From assembly GCF_000478605.2 (NCBI RefSeq), contig NZ_ASHX02000001.1, forward strand, positions 1,116,001 to 1,180,000: a stretch of 64,000 nucleotides of DNA. The letters are read 5' to 3'. This document shows, one piece after another, positions 42,315 to 62,257 of the stretch. The translations under genes and the position numbers were made by a program. Below the pieces are notes generated by a model. That model was given only the letters and a program-made list of their open reading frames with translations, searched no databases and was not told where the DNA came from. The first letter of the stretch is position 1; each line of letters begins with the position of its first letter. This DNA comes from Streptomyces thermolilacinus SPC6 (GTDB taxonomy: Bacteria; Actinomycetota; Actinomycetes; Streptomycetales; Streptomycetaceae).

Positions 42315-43597
42315 GGCACCTCCGCGCGCAGCCGGGTGGGACCGCCGACGGGGCTGGTCACGGTGAGCGTCCCGCCCAGGATGGCCAGCCGGTCGGCAAG
42401 CCCTCGCAGTCCGGCACCGGCGTCCGGGTCGGCGCCGCCGTGCCCGTCGTCGGTGACGTCGAGGACGAGGGTGCCGTCGCGGAGGCGGCCGGTGACGGTC
42501 ACGTGGTCGGCGCCGCTGTGTTTGGAGGCGTTGGTCAGGGCCTCGGTGACGGTGAAGTACGCCGTCGTCTCGACCGCCGTGGGGAGCCGGTGCGGCAGGT
42601 CGATGTCCACGGTCACCGGGACCGGGTTGCGCAGGGCGAGTTCGCCGACGGCGGCGGGCAGCCCGTGGTCGGTGAGGACCTGGGGGTGGATGCCTCGCAC
42701 GAGGGAGCGCAGCTGGTCGAGGGCCTGCCGGGCCTCGCCCCGGGCGCGGGCGACGAGCGGGGCGGCGGGCGAGTCCTGTTCGCGCAGCTCCAGTTCGGCG
42801 AGGCCGAGCGTCATGGAGAGGGCGACGAGCTGCTGTTGGGCGCCGTCGTGCAGGTCGCGTTCGATGCGGCGGCGTTCGGCTTCGAAGGCGTCGGCCAGCC
42901 GGGCACGGGAGCGGGTCAGTTCGACGACGCGGCTGCGCAGGCTGTCCTCGCGGGCCGACAGCAGGGACCGGGCGACCCACACGTGGGCGCCGCTCAGCAG
43001 CCCGCCCGCGTACGCGGACACCAGCAGCCCGAGCAGGCCGACGGCGCTGGCGGGGAGGGCGGCGAGGGGGTGCGGGACGGCCCGGCCAGGGATGATCATG
43101 ACGGTTTCGGGGGCGAGGGCCCACACGATGACGGGCGCGGCGGTGAGCATCGCCGAGAGCCCGAGGAGGGCGGCGAAGGCGAGCCCCGTGGCGGTGAGGA
43201 CCACCCCGAGGACGAGGGTGTACGCGAGCTCCCGCCACGTTGCGGCCTCGCGCAGCCGGGTACGCAGCCAGCGCGACGCGCCCGTACGGGCACTGGAGCC
43301 GCGCGGCGCGGGCAGCGGCTCCGGCTCGACGATCCGTAACCGGCGCCGCTCCAGGGCCGCGACGGGGATGCCGGAGACGGCGACGGCCACGAGGGCGGCG
43401 AGCCCGCCGACCACGGAGGGCCCGATGCCGACGACGGACAGGGAGACCCCCACGAACAGCAGCGCGACGAGGAGCAGCAGCACCGCGAGCCCGACGAGGA
43501 CCCCGCTCAGCAGGAACGCCCAGCACCGGGGCACCCACCCCGACACCACGAATCCCAGGGGCCGCCGCCGCATCCCCTCCCACACGGCGACGGTCAT
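42302..43597 (-). CDS. Sensor histidine kinase (HisKA_3), contains a TTA codon
   Basis: A 431-residue membrane kinase. Hydrophobic helices lie at about 20-55, 60-82, 122-160 and 180-205, followed by a coiled-coil signal helix. The phospho-acceptor His is in ERRRIERDLHDGAQQQ, the HisKA_3 signature, and the ATPase domain has EALTNASKHSGAD and DDGHGGADPDAGAGLRGLADR. Leu87 is encoded by TTA (43337-43339 on the plus strand as taa), so expression may depend on the developmental bldA tRNA. The ligand is unknown. Its response regulator follows with a 13-bp overlap. Confidence 0.92.
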   Translation of the reverse strand: MTVAVWEGMRRRPLGFVVSGWVPRCWAFLLSGVLVGLAVLLLLVALLFVGVSLSVVGIGPSVVGGLAALVAVAVSGIPVAALERRRLRIVEPEPLPAPRGSSARTGASRWLRTRLREAATWRELAYTLVLGVVLTATGLAFAALLGLSAMLTAAPVIVWALAPETVMIIPGRAVPHPLAALPASAVGLLGLLVSAYAGGLLSGAHVWVARSLLSAREDSLRSRVVELTRSRARLADAFEAERRRIERDLHDGAQQQLVALSMTLGLAELELREQDSPAAPLVARARGEARQALDQLRSLVRGIHPQVLTDHGLPAAVGELALRNPVPVTVDIDLPHRLPTAVETTAYFTVTEALTNASKHSGADHVTVTGRLRDGTLVLDVTDDGHGGADPDAGAGLRGLADRLAILGGTLTVTSPVGGPTRLRAEVPCSA

Positions 43598-43619
43598 CGC
43601 GCGCGTCCTTTCCCGAGAG

Positions 43620-44267
43620 TCAGCCGGTGGTGAACCGGGGGGCCTGGGGGCCGGTCAGGTGGCCCGGGGGAAGTCCGCGGCCGTAGGCGACCAGGAGGAG
43701 GTCCTGGGCCCTGCCCGACAGGGGGGCGCCCGTGCCGAACGTCCAGTCCATGTCCGTGGCGCGGAGCTGGACGCCGTCGAGATCGGCGCGGAAGAAGCGG
43801 GCCGTCCTGGGGGTGACCGTGCCCAGCAGGACGCGGACGCGGTCCTCGGGGACCTCGCGGTCGAGGCCCAGGGGGACGGTGATGTCCAGGCCGTGGACCA
43901 CGTCGTGGCCGAGCGCCGCCGCGATGCCGCCGACCGGGGGCTTCCACGGGTGGTGCGCGTTGTCCCGGAGGAACGAGGCGAGTTCGGCCGTCGAGTACGC
44001 GGCGGCGTCCGCGCGGGCGCAGTGGTCGGTCATCCGGTCGAGGCTGCCGCGCGCCCTGATGATCTCGCGGGCGATCCTGGGCAGCGAGTAGCGGAACCCC
44101 AGGCTCATGTGCGCGGCGACGTCGCGGACCGTCCACCCGGCGCACAGGGACGGGGCGTCCCACTGTTCGGCGCGCAGCGTGTCGAGCATGTCCGCCAGCT
44201 CGCGGCGCTCGGCCGCGATCGCCGCCTTGACCGCTTCCGGGCTCTGCTGTCGTGCCGTGTCAGACAT
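43620..44267 (-). CDS. Maleylpyruvate-isomerase-fold (DinB-like) protein
   Basis: A 215-residue protein of the mycothiol-dependent maleylpyruvate isomerase N-terminal family (TIGR03083 type). Signature: LRAEQWDAPSLCAGWTVRDVAAHMSLG near 32-57, with the metal-binding His, and GHDVVHGLDITVPLG near 119. Such proteins often use mycothiol, the actinobacterial thiol. The actual reaction is unknown. Confidence 0.85.
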   Translation of the reverse strand: MSDTARQQSPEAVKAAIAAERRELADMLDTLRAEQWDAPSLCAGWTVRDVAAHMSLGFRYSLPRIAREIIRARGSLDRMTDHCARADAAAYSTAELASFLRDNAHHPWKPPVGGIAAALGHDVVHGLDITVPLGLDREVPEDRVRVLLGTVTPRTARFFRADLDGVQLRATDMDWTFGTGAPLSGRAQDLLLVAYGRGLPPGHLTGPQAPRFTTG

Positions 44268-44788
44268 GATCCTTATCGTGTCGTCCTCCGTCCCGCGATG
44301 CCAAGGAGCACGGCCCCTCGTGGCCGGAAGCAGTCCTTATGTGGCCGCGTCCGCGCGCGGGCGGGCCCGGCGCCCGGTGGGGCCACGGACAGGGAGCGGA
44401 CAGCGTGCGAGCCGCTCTCTTCCATGCCGCGACCTCCCGGCTGCGGGCGGGCGGGTCGGGTCGTCGTCCGGTCATCTGGCCCCCTCCTTGTCCGGGGACG
44501 GCTTCCCCGACGCGTCAAGCCTGCCCGCTCACGGTGTTGTTGGAGGACACCGGGGGTTCCGGCGCGGGCCGCGCGGGCGGGAGCGGAGGGCGTACCGGGT
44601 CGTAACGCGACAGCCCGGGCGCCGGCCTGGAACGCGTTGGCCGCCAGGGGGTGCGTGATCCGGTGCCAGCGACGATCATGTGACCTGCCCGCCCGTGCCC
44701 GGCTCCGCGCCCGGCGGCTTCGGCGTGCCCGGAAACGACCAGCGGAACGAGGACCGGTGAGCGCGAACACGCGCGGGGAGGGGCCGTA
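44268..44788. promoter_or_regulatory. Long divergent intergenic region before the biosynthetic cluster
   Basis: These 521 bases hold no credible gene. The region separates the DinB-like gene from the exporter and should hold the cluster promoter. A hairpin-forming GTCCGGGGA...TCCCCGAC lies near 44489-44510. I could not identify a specific operator. Confidence 0.45.
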
Positions 44789-46157
44789 GTGGCGGGTGTG
44801 GACCGGCGGTTTTGTGCCCTCGTCTGCGCGTACGCGGTGTCGGGGTACGGCAACTACCTGAACCTGATCGCGCTGAGCCTGTTCTCGTACCAGGTCACCG
44901 GCACGGCGTTCGGCGTCGGCGTGGTGATGGCGCTGCGCCTGGCGTCCGGCTTCGTCGCGGGGCTGACCGCCGCGGCGCTGTCGGCCAGGACCACCCGCCT
45001 GCGGACGATGGTCCGCGCGGACGTCGCCCAGGGCCTCGCCATGGCGGTGCTGGCCGTGTGCGCGGACCGCACACCGTTGTGGCTGCTGTGCTGCGTGGTC
45101 GTCGTGATGGGCGCGGGGAACACGTATTTCACCGTCGCCCTGCGCAGCGCGGTTCCCGCGATGGTCGGCCACGAGGCGCGTACGCGGGCGAACGGGCTGC
45201 TGGTCACGGCCCGGTCGATCGCGACGGTGCTGGGCTTCGCCTCGGCGGCCGCCGTCATCGGCTTCGGCGGCTACGCCACCGCGTTCGCCGTCAACGCCGT
45301 GAGCTTCGCGGTGTCGGCGGGCGCGCTGCTCGCCCTGCGGCCCCGCACGGAAGGCGAGGACCAGCCCGAGCCATCAGGGGACCAGCCCGTAGGGGACGGA
45401 CCCGCAAGGGACCGAGCCGTACGGGATGAGCCCGTAGGGGACCGCCCCGTACAGGACGAACCCCTACGGGATGGGCCCGTACGGGGCGAGGGCGGCCGCC
45501 GCCGGAAGGGCGCCGTACGCCCGCGCGGCCCGCGGCCGTGGCAGGGCGTCGCCGGTCTTCCCGCCCTGCTGCTCGGCATGATCCTGCTCAGGGGGCTCGA
45601 CGCGCTCGCGTCCTCCTCGCACAACGTGGCGCTGCCCGTGGTCGCGCACGCCGACGCCCCGTCCGACCCCGCGCTGTTCATGACCCGGTTCTGGGCGGCG
45701 TGGGCCGTGGGAACCGTCGCCGCCCACCTGGTGCTCAAGCGCGCGGGCGGCGCCGCGGCATGGGGCGAACGGGCCTTCGCGCTCGGCACCTTGGCGATGT
45801 CGGTCTGCTTCGTCGCCGCGTTCACCGGCCTGCCCGCAGCCGGTCTGATGGCGGCCGCCGCGTGCGCGGGCTTCGCCGACGGCTGGACCGAGATCGTCTA
45901 CACCTCCCGCCTCCAGGCCGCTCTCGACCGGGAGCGCAGCCGCCTGTTCGGACTGTCCGCCACGGCGGAGACGGCCGGTTTCGCGCTGGGCACGGTGCTC
46001 GCCGCGGCGGCTCTCGAAGCGCTGCCCGCCCTGACGGTCGTCGGGATGTTCCACGGCGCGGCCGTGTGCGGGGCGCTGGTCCTGCTGCTGTGCGCCGCCG
46101 TCCGCACCGGTGCGGGCCGCCGCCGGTCGTCCACGAGTGGAGAGGAAGGGGACACGG

Positions 46158-57299
<11,142 letters not shown>

Positions 57300-57311
57300 C
57301 GAGCCGCGAGC

Positions 57312-57372
57312 GACCGGCCGCGCCCCGGCCCGCCGACCGAACCGAGCCGCGGCGGGCCGGAGCGGGCCGGTC
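57312..57372 (+). terminator. Nested hairpin terminator after the megasynthase
   Basis: The outer arms GACCGGCC (57312-57319) and GGCCGGTC (57365-57372) enclose the inner arms GGCCCGCCG (57327-57335) and CGGCGGGCC (57350-57358). It lies between convergent genes and may serve both strands. Confidence 0.6.
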
Positions 57373-57406
57373 AGGGGGCAGGTGCGGGCGTTTCGGTTCC
57401 GGCCGG

Positions 57407-58138
57407 TCAGCGGGCCGCAGCGGCCGGGGGCGGGGTCCGCCGCACGTCGGTCACCTTCACGTCCTCCGTCTCCGGCGCGCCGAACGGTTCGACTAGCACT
57501 CCGGCGCCTCGGGCGGTGACCTCCAGGACCGCGTGGCCGCCCATGAAGCGCAGGTCCACCCTGGCGCGGGGCGCGCCCGCGCGGTCCGGCATCCGGTGGA
57601 TCACCCTCGTCGGGTAGTCCAGGGCCGTCAGCTTCTCGCGCATCGTCCGCCAGCTCGCCGTCCCCGTGTTCCCGAACGCCTCGCGGACGCGCCGGGCGTG
57701 CTCGTCCCCCACGCACTTCTCGACGCCGGCCAGCGGCACTTCATCGAGCGAGGGGGGTGGTGCGGGCGAGGGGTCCGACTCCGGCGGCGCGGTGGCGTCC
57801 GGGGGCAGGGGGACCGGGATGTGCCCGTCGGCGTCGGGAGCACCCGGCGGGGTCTCGCCCGGCCCGTACGCGGGCGGGGACGCGTCCTCCCAGCCCGGCA
57901 GGTCCTCAGGTTCGGGAGGCACGCCCTTCCCGCCGTCGTGCGGGCCGTCGGGCGCGCAGGCCCGCAGGACGCTGTCCGTCAACTCGAGATAGCGCAGCTC
58001 CGGGTCGCTGACGGCCGGAGGGGCGGCCACGGCCGCGGGCGCGTGCTCGCCGAGGGCCCTCTGAGCGCCGCAGCCGGACAGCGCGAGGCAGACGAGTGCG
58101 GCCAACAGCACGGGCTTCGGCGGAGAGTTCGATCGCAT
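57407..58138 (-). CDS. Putative lipoprotein
   Basis: A 243-residue protein read from the ATG beginning MRSNSPPKP. It has a lipoprotein signal with lipobox LSGC (Cys23). A Pro/Asp/Glu-rich, probably disordered middle follows, then a small C-terminal domain (about 150-230). I do not recognise the domain. It is convergent to the megasynthase and divergent to the DUF1152 gene, so its link to the cluster is uncertain. Confidence 0.78.
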   Translation of the reverse strand: MRSNSPPKPVLLAALVCLALSGCGAQRALGEHAPAAVAAPPAVSDPELRYLELTDSVLRACAPDGPHDGGKGVPPEPEDLPGWEDASPPAYGPGETPPGAPDADGHIPVPLPPDATAPPESDPSPAPPPSLDEVPLAGVEKCVGDEHARRVREAFGNTGTASWRTMREKLTALDYPTRVIHRMPDRAGAPRARVDLRFMGGHAVLEVTARGAGVLVEPFGAPETEDVKVTDVRRTPPPAAAAR

Positions 58139-58265
58139 GCACGCACCCTGCGGGCCGGCGGCCGTCCCTCGCATGAGTACCCGTGCTCACCTTCACCCGG
58201 TTTCCCGGCACCGGCACCGGCCCCGGCGGGAAACCGGAGGCGCGGGCCGGACAGGCTGCCGGACA

Positions 58266-59234
58266 ATGAGCGGCATGACGTCCCTTCACACCAATCCGCT
58301 GTTCTCCCGGCTCGCGGACGCCGAACGGGTCCTTGTCGCGGGAGCCGGGGGCGGGTTCGACGTCTACGCCGGGCTGCCGTTGGCGCTTTCGCTTCTGCAC
58401 CAGGGCAAGGAGGTGTGGTTCGCGAACCTGTCGTTCAGCGCGCTCGCCGGTCTCCCCGCCGACGCGTGGGCCGCGCCCGACCTGGCCGTCGTGACGCCCG
58501 GAACCGCACCGCACCAGGGGTACTTCCCGGAGCGGACCCTCGCCCGGTGGCTGCGCCTGCACGGCTACCCGTCCACCGTGTACGCCTTCCCCCAGACCGG
58601 TGTGCGGCCGCTGCGCGACGCCTACCGGGCGCTGGCCGAACTGCACGGCATCGACGCCGTGGTGCTGGTGGACGGCGGCACGGACATCCTGATGCGCGGG
58701 GACGAGGCCGGTCTGGGCACACCCGAGGAGGACATGGCGAGCGTCGCGGCGCTGGCCGGGCTGGACGGCATACCCACCCGGCTCGTCGTGTCGGTCGGCT
58801 TCGGCATCGACGCCCACCACGGCGTGAACCACGTGCAGGTGCTGGAGAACATCGCGGCGCTGGAACGCGACGGCGCGTACCTCGGGGCGTTCTCGATCCC
58901 GCGCGCCACCCGCGAGGGCGCCCTCTACCTCGACGCGGTGGCACACGCCCAGCACCACACCCCGGAGCGTCCCAGCATCGTCAACGGCTCCATCGCGGCG
59001 GCGGTGCGCGGCTCGTTCGGCGACGTCCGGTTCACCGACCGCACCCTGGGCGGCGAGCTGTTCGTGAACCCGCTGATGTCCCTGTACTTCGCCTTCGACC
59101 TGCCCGGCCTGGCGGCCCGCTGCCTCTACCTGGACCGCATCGAGGACACCCATCTGATGCGCCAGATCCACTCCCGGATCGCCGAGTTCCGCGAGGAGAC
59201 ACCGACCCGCCCGCCCCGCACCTTCCCCCACTAG
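58266..59234 (+). CDS. DUF1152-family protein
   Basis: A 322-residue protein read from the ATG at 58266 (another ATG three codons later). It opens with a Rossmann-like ERVLVAGAGGGFDVYAGLPLALSL, then VVLVDGGTDILMRGDEAGLGTPEEDM near 137-165 and VSVGFGIDAHHG near 178. These fit DUF1152, a family of unknown enzymatic role. Its stop codon lies in CTAG, which also forms the stop of the convergent glycosyltransferase-like gene. It may tailor the cluster product; this is inference from position. Confidence 0.85.
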   Translation: MSGMTSLHTNPLFSRLADAERVLVAGAGGGFDVYAGLPLALSLLHQGKEVWFANLSFSALAGLPADAWAAPDLAVVTPGTAPHQGYFPERTLARWLRLHGYPSTVYAFPQTGVRPLRDAYRALAELHGIDAVVLVDGGTDILMRGDEAGLGTPEEDMASVAALAGLDGIPTRLVVSVGFGIDAHHGVNHVQVLENIAALERDGAYLGAFSIPRATREGALYLDAVAHAQHHTPERPSIVNGSIAAAVRGSFGDVRFTDRTLGGELFVNPLMSLYFAFDLPGLAARCLYLDRIEDTHLMRQIHSRIAEFREETPTRPPRTFPH

Positions 59235-60484
59235 CGTGCCGCGCCCACGATCCCGGCCAGGACCTCGTGGACGGGATCGCCGCCGAGCAGGGCCCGCAGC
59301 TCCGCGACGCCGTGCCGCCGTCGTACCGGGCTGAGCGCGACGTACTCCTCGATCCGCTCGTTGAACGTGCGCCGGAAGCGGGCGTACAGCGTGTCGTCCT
59401 CCCGTACGCGGGCGGCGATCCGTACGAGCTCCGCCGTCCCCGCGAGGTCGTCCTCGGGCACGGCGTGGTCCGGCAGGACGTCCGCGAACCGGCCGGCGCC
59501 CCGGCCGAGCAGCGTCCCGGCCAGGCGGTCCAGGGTGAAGACGTGCGCGGCGTGCTGTTCGTGCGTGGCCAGCGGCAGCCGCTCCAGGGCCAGCGCCTCG
59601 TGGAGTGCCGTGAGTCCGGGGGCGAGCAGCTGGTACGGGGTGGTGGCCACCGCCCGGAGCAGGTGCCGTTGCGGCAGCAGCCGGCAGTCGGCGCGGCGGC
59701 CCGCCACCGTGACGGTCCGCTGCCGGTGCCCGCCGAACGGCCCGCCGCAGACCAGCACGCGCGGGAACCGGGGCCAGTCGCGCAGCAGGTCGGGCAGCCA
59801 CCGCCGGAGCAGGAGCAGGTAGTCGTTGTGGGCGTCGAAGTCGAGCAGGAAGTTCCGGAAGCCCCCGATGTTGACCAGCAGGTCGTGGGCCGGGGCGGCG
59901 TCGCGGTCCACGCCGCGCAGGCCCTCCGTGTCGATGACTGGGCCCGCCAGGTGACTCGTGAAGCCGCCGTCCAGGGCGGCGAGTTCCGCCAGGCGTTCGG
60001 GGACTCCGGGGAAGTTCTGCACGACGCTGTGCGTGGCCAGCAGGTGCGCGGCCACGATCCGCTCGTGCGGGGACAGCCCGTCGAGGTGCCGCCGCGCGGC
60101 GGGCAGCGAGGAGCGCGGCAGCCGTGCGCACCGCTCGTGGAGCCGGTCGAGCGGCTCCCGGACCTGCCAGAAGCTGAACAGGCTGTCCACCAGCGCCACC
60201 GGCCGGCCCGCCACCACCGCGCGCACGACGAGGTCGGCGTCCATGACGGACACGACCAGGTCGCAGCCGCCCACCAGGTCGTCGGCGACCTTGTCGGCGG
60301 CGTCCCGCGGCATCGCGCCGGTGGTGCTCACCGCGTCGAAGGCGTCCGGGTTGCGGAGCGCGAACACCGCCGCGACACCGTCGCCGACGAACACCCGCTC
60401 GTGGCCGTGGAGCAGCCGGGAGACCGCGACGAGTTCGGAGGCGGGGCCGAAACCGCAGTTCTGGGCACCCATCACGATCCGCAT
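59231..60484 (-). CDS. Glycosyltransferase-like (GT-B) protein
   Basis: A 417-residue protein read from the ATG at 60484 (MRIVMGAQNCGFGPASELV). It shows GT-B features: an N-terminal Gly-rich acceptor-domain loop, DLVVSVMDADLVVRAVVAGRPVALVD, then LLVNIGGFRNFLLD and VLVCGGPFGG. It is reminiscent of cytosylglucuronate-synthase-type enzymes from nucleoside antibiotic pathways, but I cannot confirm this. The ATG lies one base after the stop of the hydrolase gene upstream, a coupled pair. It could glycosylate the lipopeptide. Confidence 0.75.
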   Translation of the reverse strand: MRIVMGAQNCGFGPASELVAVSRLLHGHERVFVGDGVAAVFALRNPDAFDAVSTTGAMPRDAADKVADDLVGGCDLVVSVMDADLVVRAVVAGRPVALVDSLFSFWQVREPLDRLHERCARLPRSSLPAARRHLDGLSPHERIVAAHLLATHSVVQNFPGVPERLAELAALDGGFTSHLAGPVIDTEGLRGVDRDAAPAHDLLVNIGGFRNFLLDFDAHNDYLLLLRRWLPDLLRDWPRFPRVLVCGGPFGGHRQRTVTVAGRRADCRLLPQRHLLRAVATTPYQLLAPGLTALHEALALERLPLATHEQHAAHVFTLDRLAGTLLGRGAGRFADVLPDHAVPEDDLAGTAELVRIAARVREDDTLYARFRRTFNERIEEYVALSPVRRRHGVAELRALLGGDPVHEVLAGIVGAAR

Positions 60485-60485
60485 G

Positions 60486-61334
60486 TCACCGCTCCGGCAC
60501 CGGCCGACGCGTCGCGACGCCCGCCGCCGCGCCGCGCAGGGCGTCGAACACCTCGACCAGTCGGCGGGCGAACGCGCCCGGATACCTGGCGTAGCCCGCG
60601 TGGCCGCCGGGGAACAGCTCCATCCGGCTGCCCAGCCGCCGTGCCAGCACCACCGCGGGCCGCTGCACGACGTGCGTACGGGAGTCCTCGCCGCCCGCCA
60701 GCGCGACCCGGCCCCGCAGCGCGGCGAGCGCGTCCAGGTCGGGCACGAACCGCGTCGCGGGCCCGACCACCCGGGCGAGGAAGAACGCGGTGTTGTCATG
60801 CGCCTCGGGCAGCGCGGGCGCGGGGGTGTTCCCGTACAGGGCCTGGAGCAGCCGCATGGCCGGTACCAGCCCGGAGCGGCGGAACGTCTCGCGGACGTCG
60901 GCGACGAGCGCCAGGTGGTCGGCCGCGTCGGGGAGGACCGCCAGCGCGGGCGGTTCGTGCGCGACCGTCCACCGCACGCGGCCGGGGTGGCGTACGGCGA
61001 GCTCCAGCGCCACCTGTCCGCCCGAGCAACTGCCGAAGACCCGCACCGGCTCGTCCGGCCCGGCCCGGTGGTCGAGGAGCCGTACCGCGTCGTCGGCGTG
61101 CCGCCCGACGCGGTACGGCTCGTCGCGCGGGCCGTCCAGCACGCTGCGGGAGTTGCCGCGGGGGTCGTAGGTGACGACGCGGTGGTGGGCGGCCAGGGCG
61201 GCCGCGAGGCGTCTGAACACGGCCGCGTCGGAGTTGCCGCCCGCGATGAGCAGCAGCAGGGGGCCCGCGCCGCGCTCCTCGAAGTACAGCCGGGCGCCGG
61301 GGACGGGCAGCGTGCCGCTCGTACAGGGGTCCAT
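60486..61334 (-). CDS. Alpha/beta hydrolase with a cysteine nucleophile
   Basis: A 282-residue protein read from the ATG starting MDPCTSG; upstream extension of the frame is noise. The fold is clear: LLLIAGGNSDAAVF (oxyanion), YDPRGNSRS, then the nucleophile elbow FGSCSGG with Cys103 where Ser is usual, GGEDSRT (acid) and PGGHAGYARYPGAF (His). Cys nucleophiles occur in dienelactone hydrolases and some thioesterases. In this cluster, whose megasynthase lacks a thioesterase, an editing or release role is plausible. It is co-translated with the glycosyltransferase-like gene. Confidence 0.85.
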   Translation of the reverse strand: MDPCTSGTLPVPGARLYFEERGAGPLLLLIAGGNSDAAVFRRLAAALAAHHRVVTYDPRGNSRSVLDGPRDEPYRVGRHADDAVRLLDHRAGPDEPVRVFGSCSGGQVALELAVRHPGRVRWTVAHEPPALAVLPDAADHLALVADVRETFRRSGLVPAMRLLQALYGNTPAPALPEAHDNTAFFLARVVGPATRFVPDLDALAALRGRVALAGGEDSRTHVVQRPAVVLARRLGSRMELFPGGHAGYARYPGAFARRLVEVFDALRGAAAGVATRRPVPER

Positions 61335-61640
61335 CGCGCTCCAGGGCCGAGACCGTCGGGGCCCCAGGGTCACACGGGCACCGGAACGGGTGAAGGGCGC
61401 GTCGCGGGCGCGTCCGGCCGACGGGGTGCGCCCCCCCCGACCGCCGGGCGCGTCCCGCCAGCCGGACGTGTTGCCGGACCGCCGTGCGCGGCGGACGGCG
61501 CACGGCCGTGAGCCGACGACGCCCGTGCCGCGCGCGCCCGCGGGGCCGCCCGCGCTCCCCCGCTGCTCCCGCGCGCCCGTCTGCGGCGGCTCGGCGCGGG
61601 GCAGCACTCCGGACAGGTCACGTCCCGATGAGGAGGCCCC
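61335..61640. promoter_or_regulatory. Divergent intergenic region with a strong hairpin
   Basis: The 306 bases hold promoters for the hydrolase (minus) and the secreted-protein gene (plus). GCCGTGCGC (61481-61489) pairs perfectly with GCGCACGGC (61498-61506) around 8 bases, a possible attenuator. No gene is visible. Confidence 0.45.
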
Positions 61641-62207
61641 ATGGCCGCGAGCAGTTCATGGAAGCGGGCCACGACGGCCCTGACGGCCCGTGCGCGGAGG
61701 CGCGCCGTGGCGCTGACGGCCGGTGCCGTACTCGCCGCGAGCCTCCTGGTCACCGCACCCGCCGGGGCGGCGCCGGGCCCGGTGCTCCAGTGTCAGGGGA
61801 CGGAGACCACCACGTACGACCCGGGCATCGTCCTCCAGCCGCGCGACATCACCGTCACCGTCGAAGGTCGGCTCGACTCCTGCCTCGACGGCACCGGCGG
61901 GGTGACGAGCGGGGCGTACGGGGAGCGGTTCCTCTTCAACGCGGGCTGCAACAACCTGCTCGACGGCTTCACCGACCGGCGCGCCTTCACCTGGAACAGC
62001 GGCGAGCGCAGCGTCGTCGAGATCACCGGCACCACGAACGCGGTCGCCGGGCAGGTGGTCACCACGATCACCGGCACCGTGGTGGAAGGCCGTTACGCGG
62101 GGCGCTCGCTGCTCCAGGTCATCACTCTTCCGCAGCCGGACCTGCTGCTGTGCCTCACCACCGGTCTCCGGGGCGCGACCGGCGTCACGACGCTCACCCT
62201 CACCTGA
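61641..62207 (+). CDS. Small secreted protein of unknown function
   Basis: A 188-residue protein from the ATG after GAGGAGG. A signal peptide covers about residues 1-44 (RRRAVALTAGAVLAASLLVTAPAGAA). The mature part is a beta-rich domain with four cysteines (LQCQG, DSCLDG, NAGCNN, LLLCLT), likely two disulfides. It has no known catalytic motif. It lies 50 bases before the carrier-protein/ligase gene and may be co-transcribed with it, or simply adjacent. Confidence 0.82.
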   Translation: MAASSSWKRATTALTARARRRAVALTAGAVLAASLLVTAPAGAAPGPVLQCQGTETTTYDPGIVLQPRDITVTVEGRLDSCLDGTGGVTSGAYGERFLFNAGCNNLLDGFTDRRAFTWNSGERSVVEITGTTNAVAGQVVTTITGTVVEGRYAGRSLLQVITLPQPDLLLCLTTGLRGATGVTTLTLT

Positions 62208-62257
62208 CCTGACCCTGAACCGGCTGGGCCCCGCCCACCGGACCGGAGGAGACGGGA

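Noticed and set aside
44107..44658. Plus-strand 183-codon frame before the exporter
   Set aside because: Mostly antisense to the DinB-like gene and of Arg/Ser/Gly composition; no fold signal.
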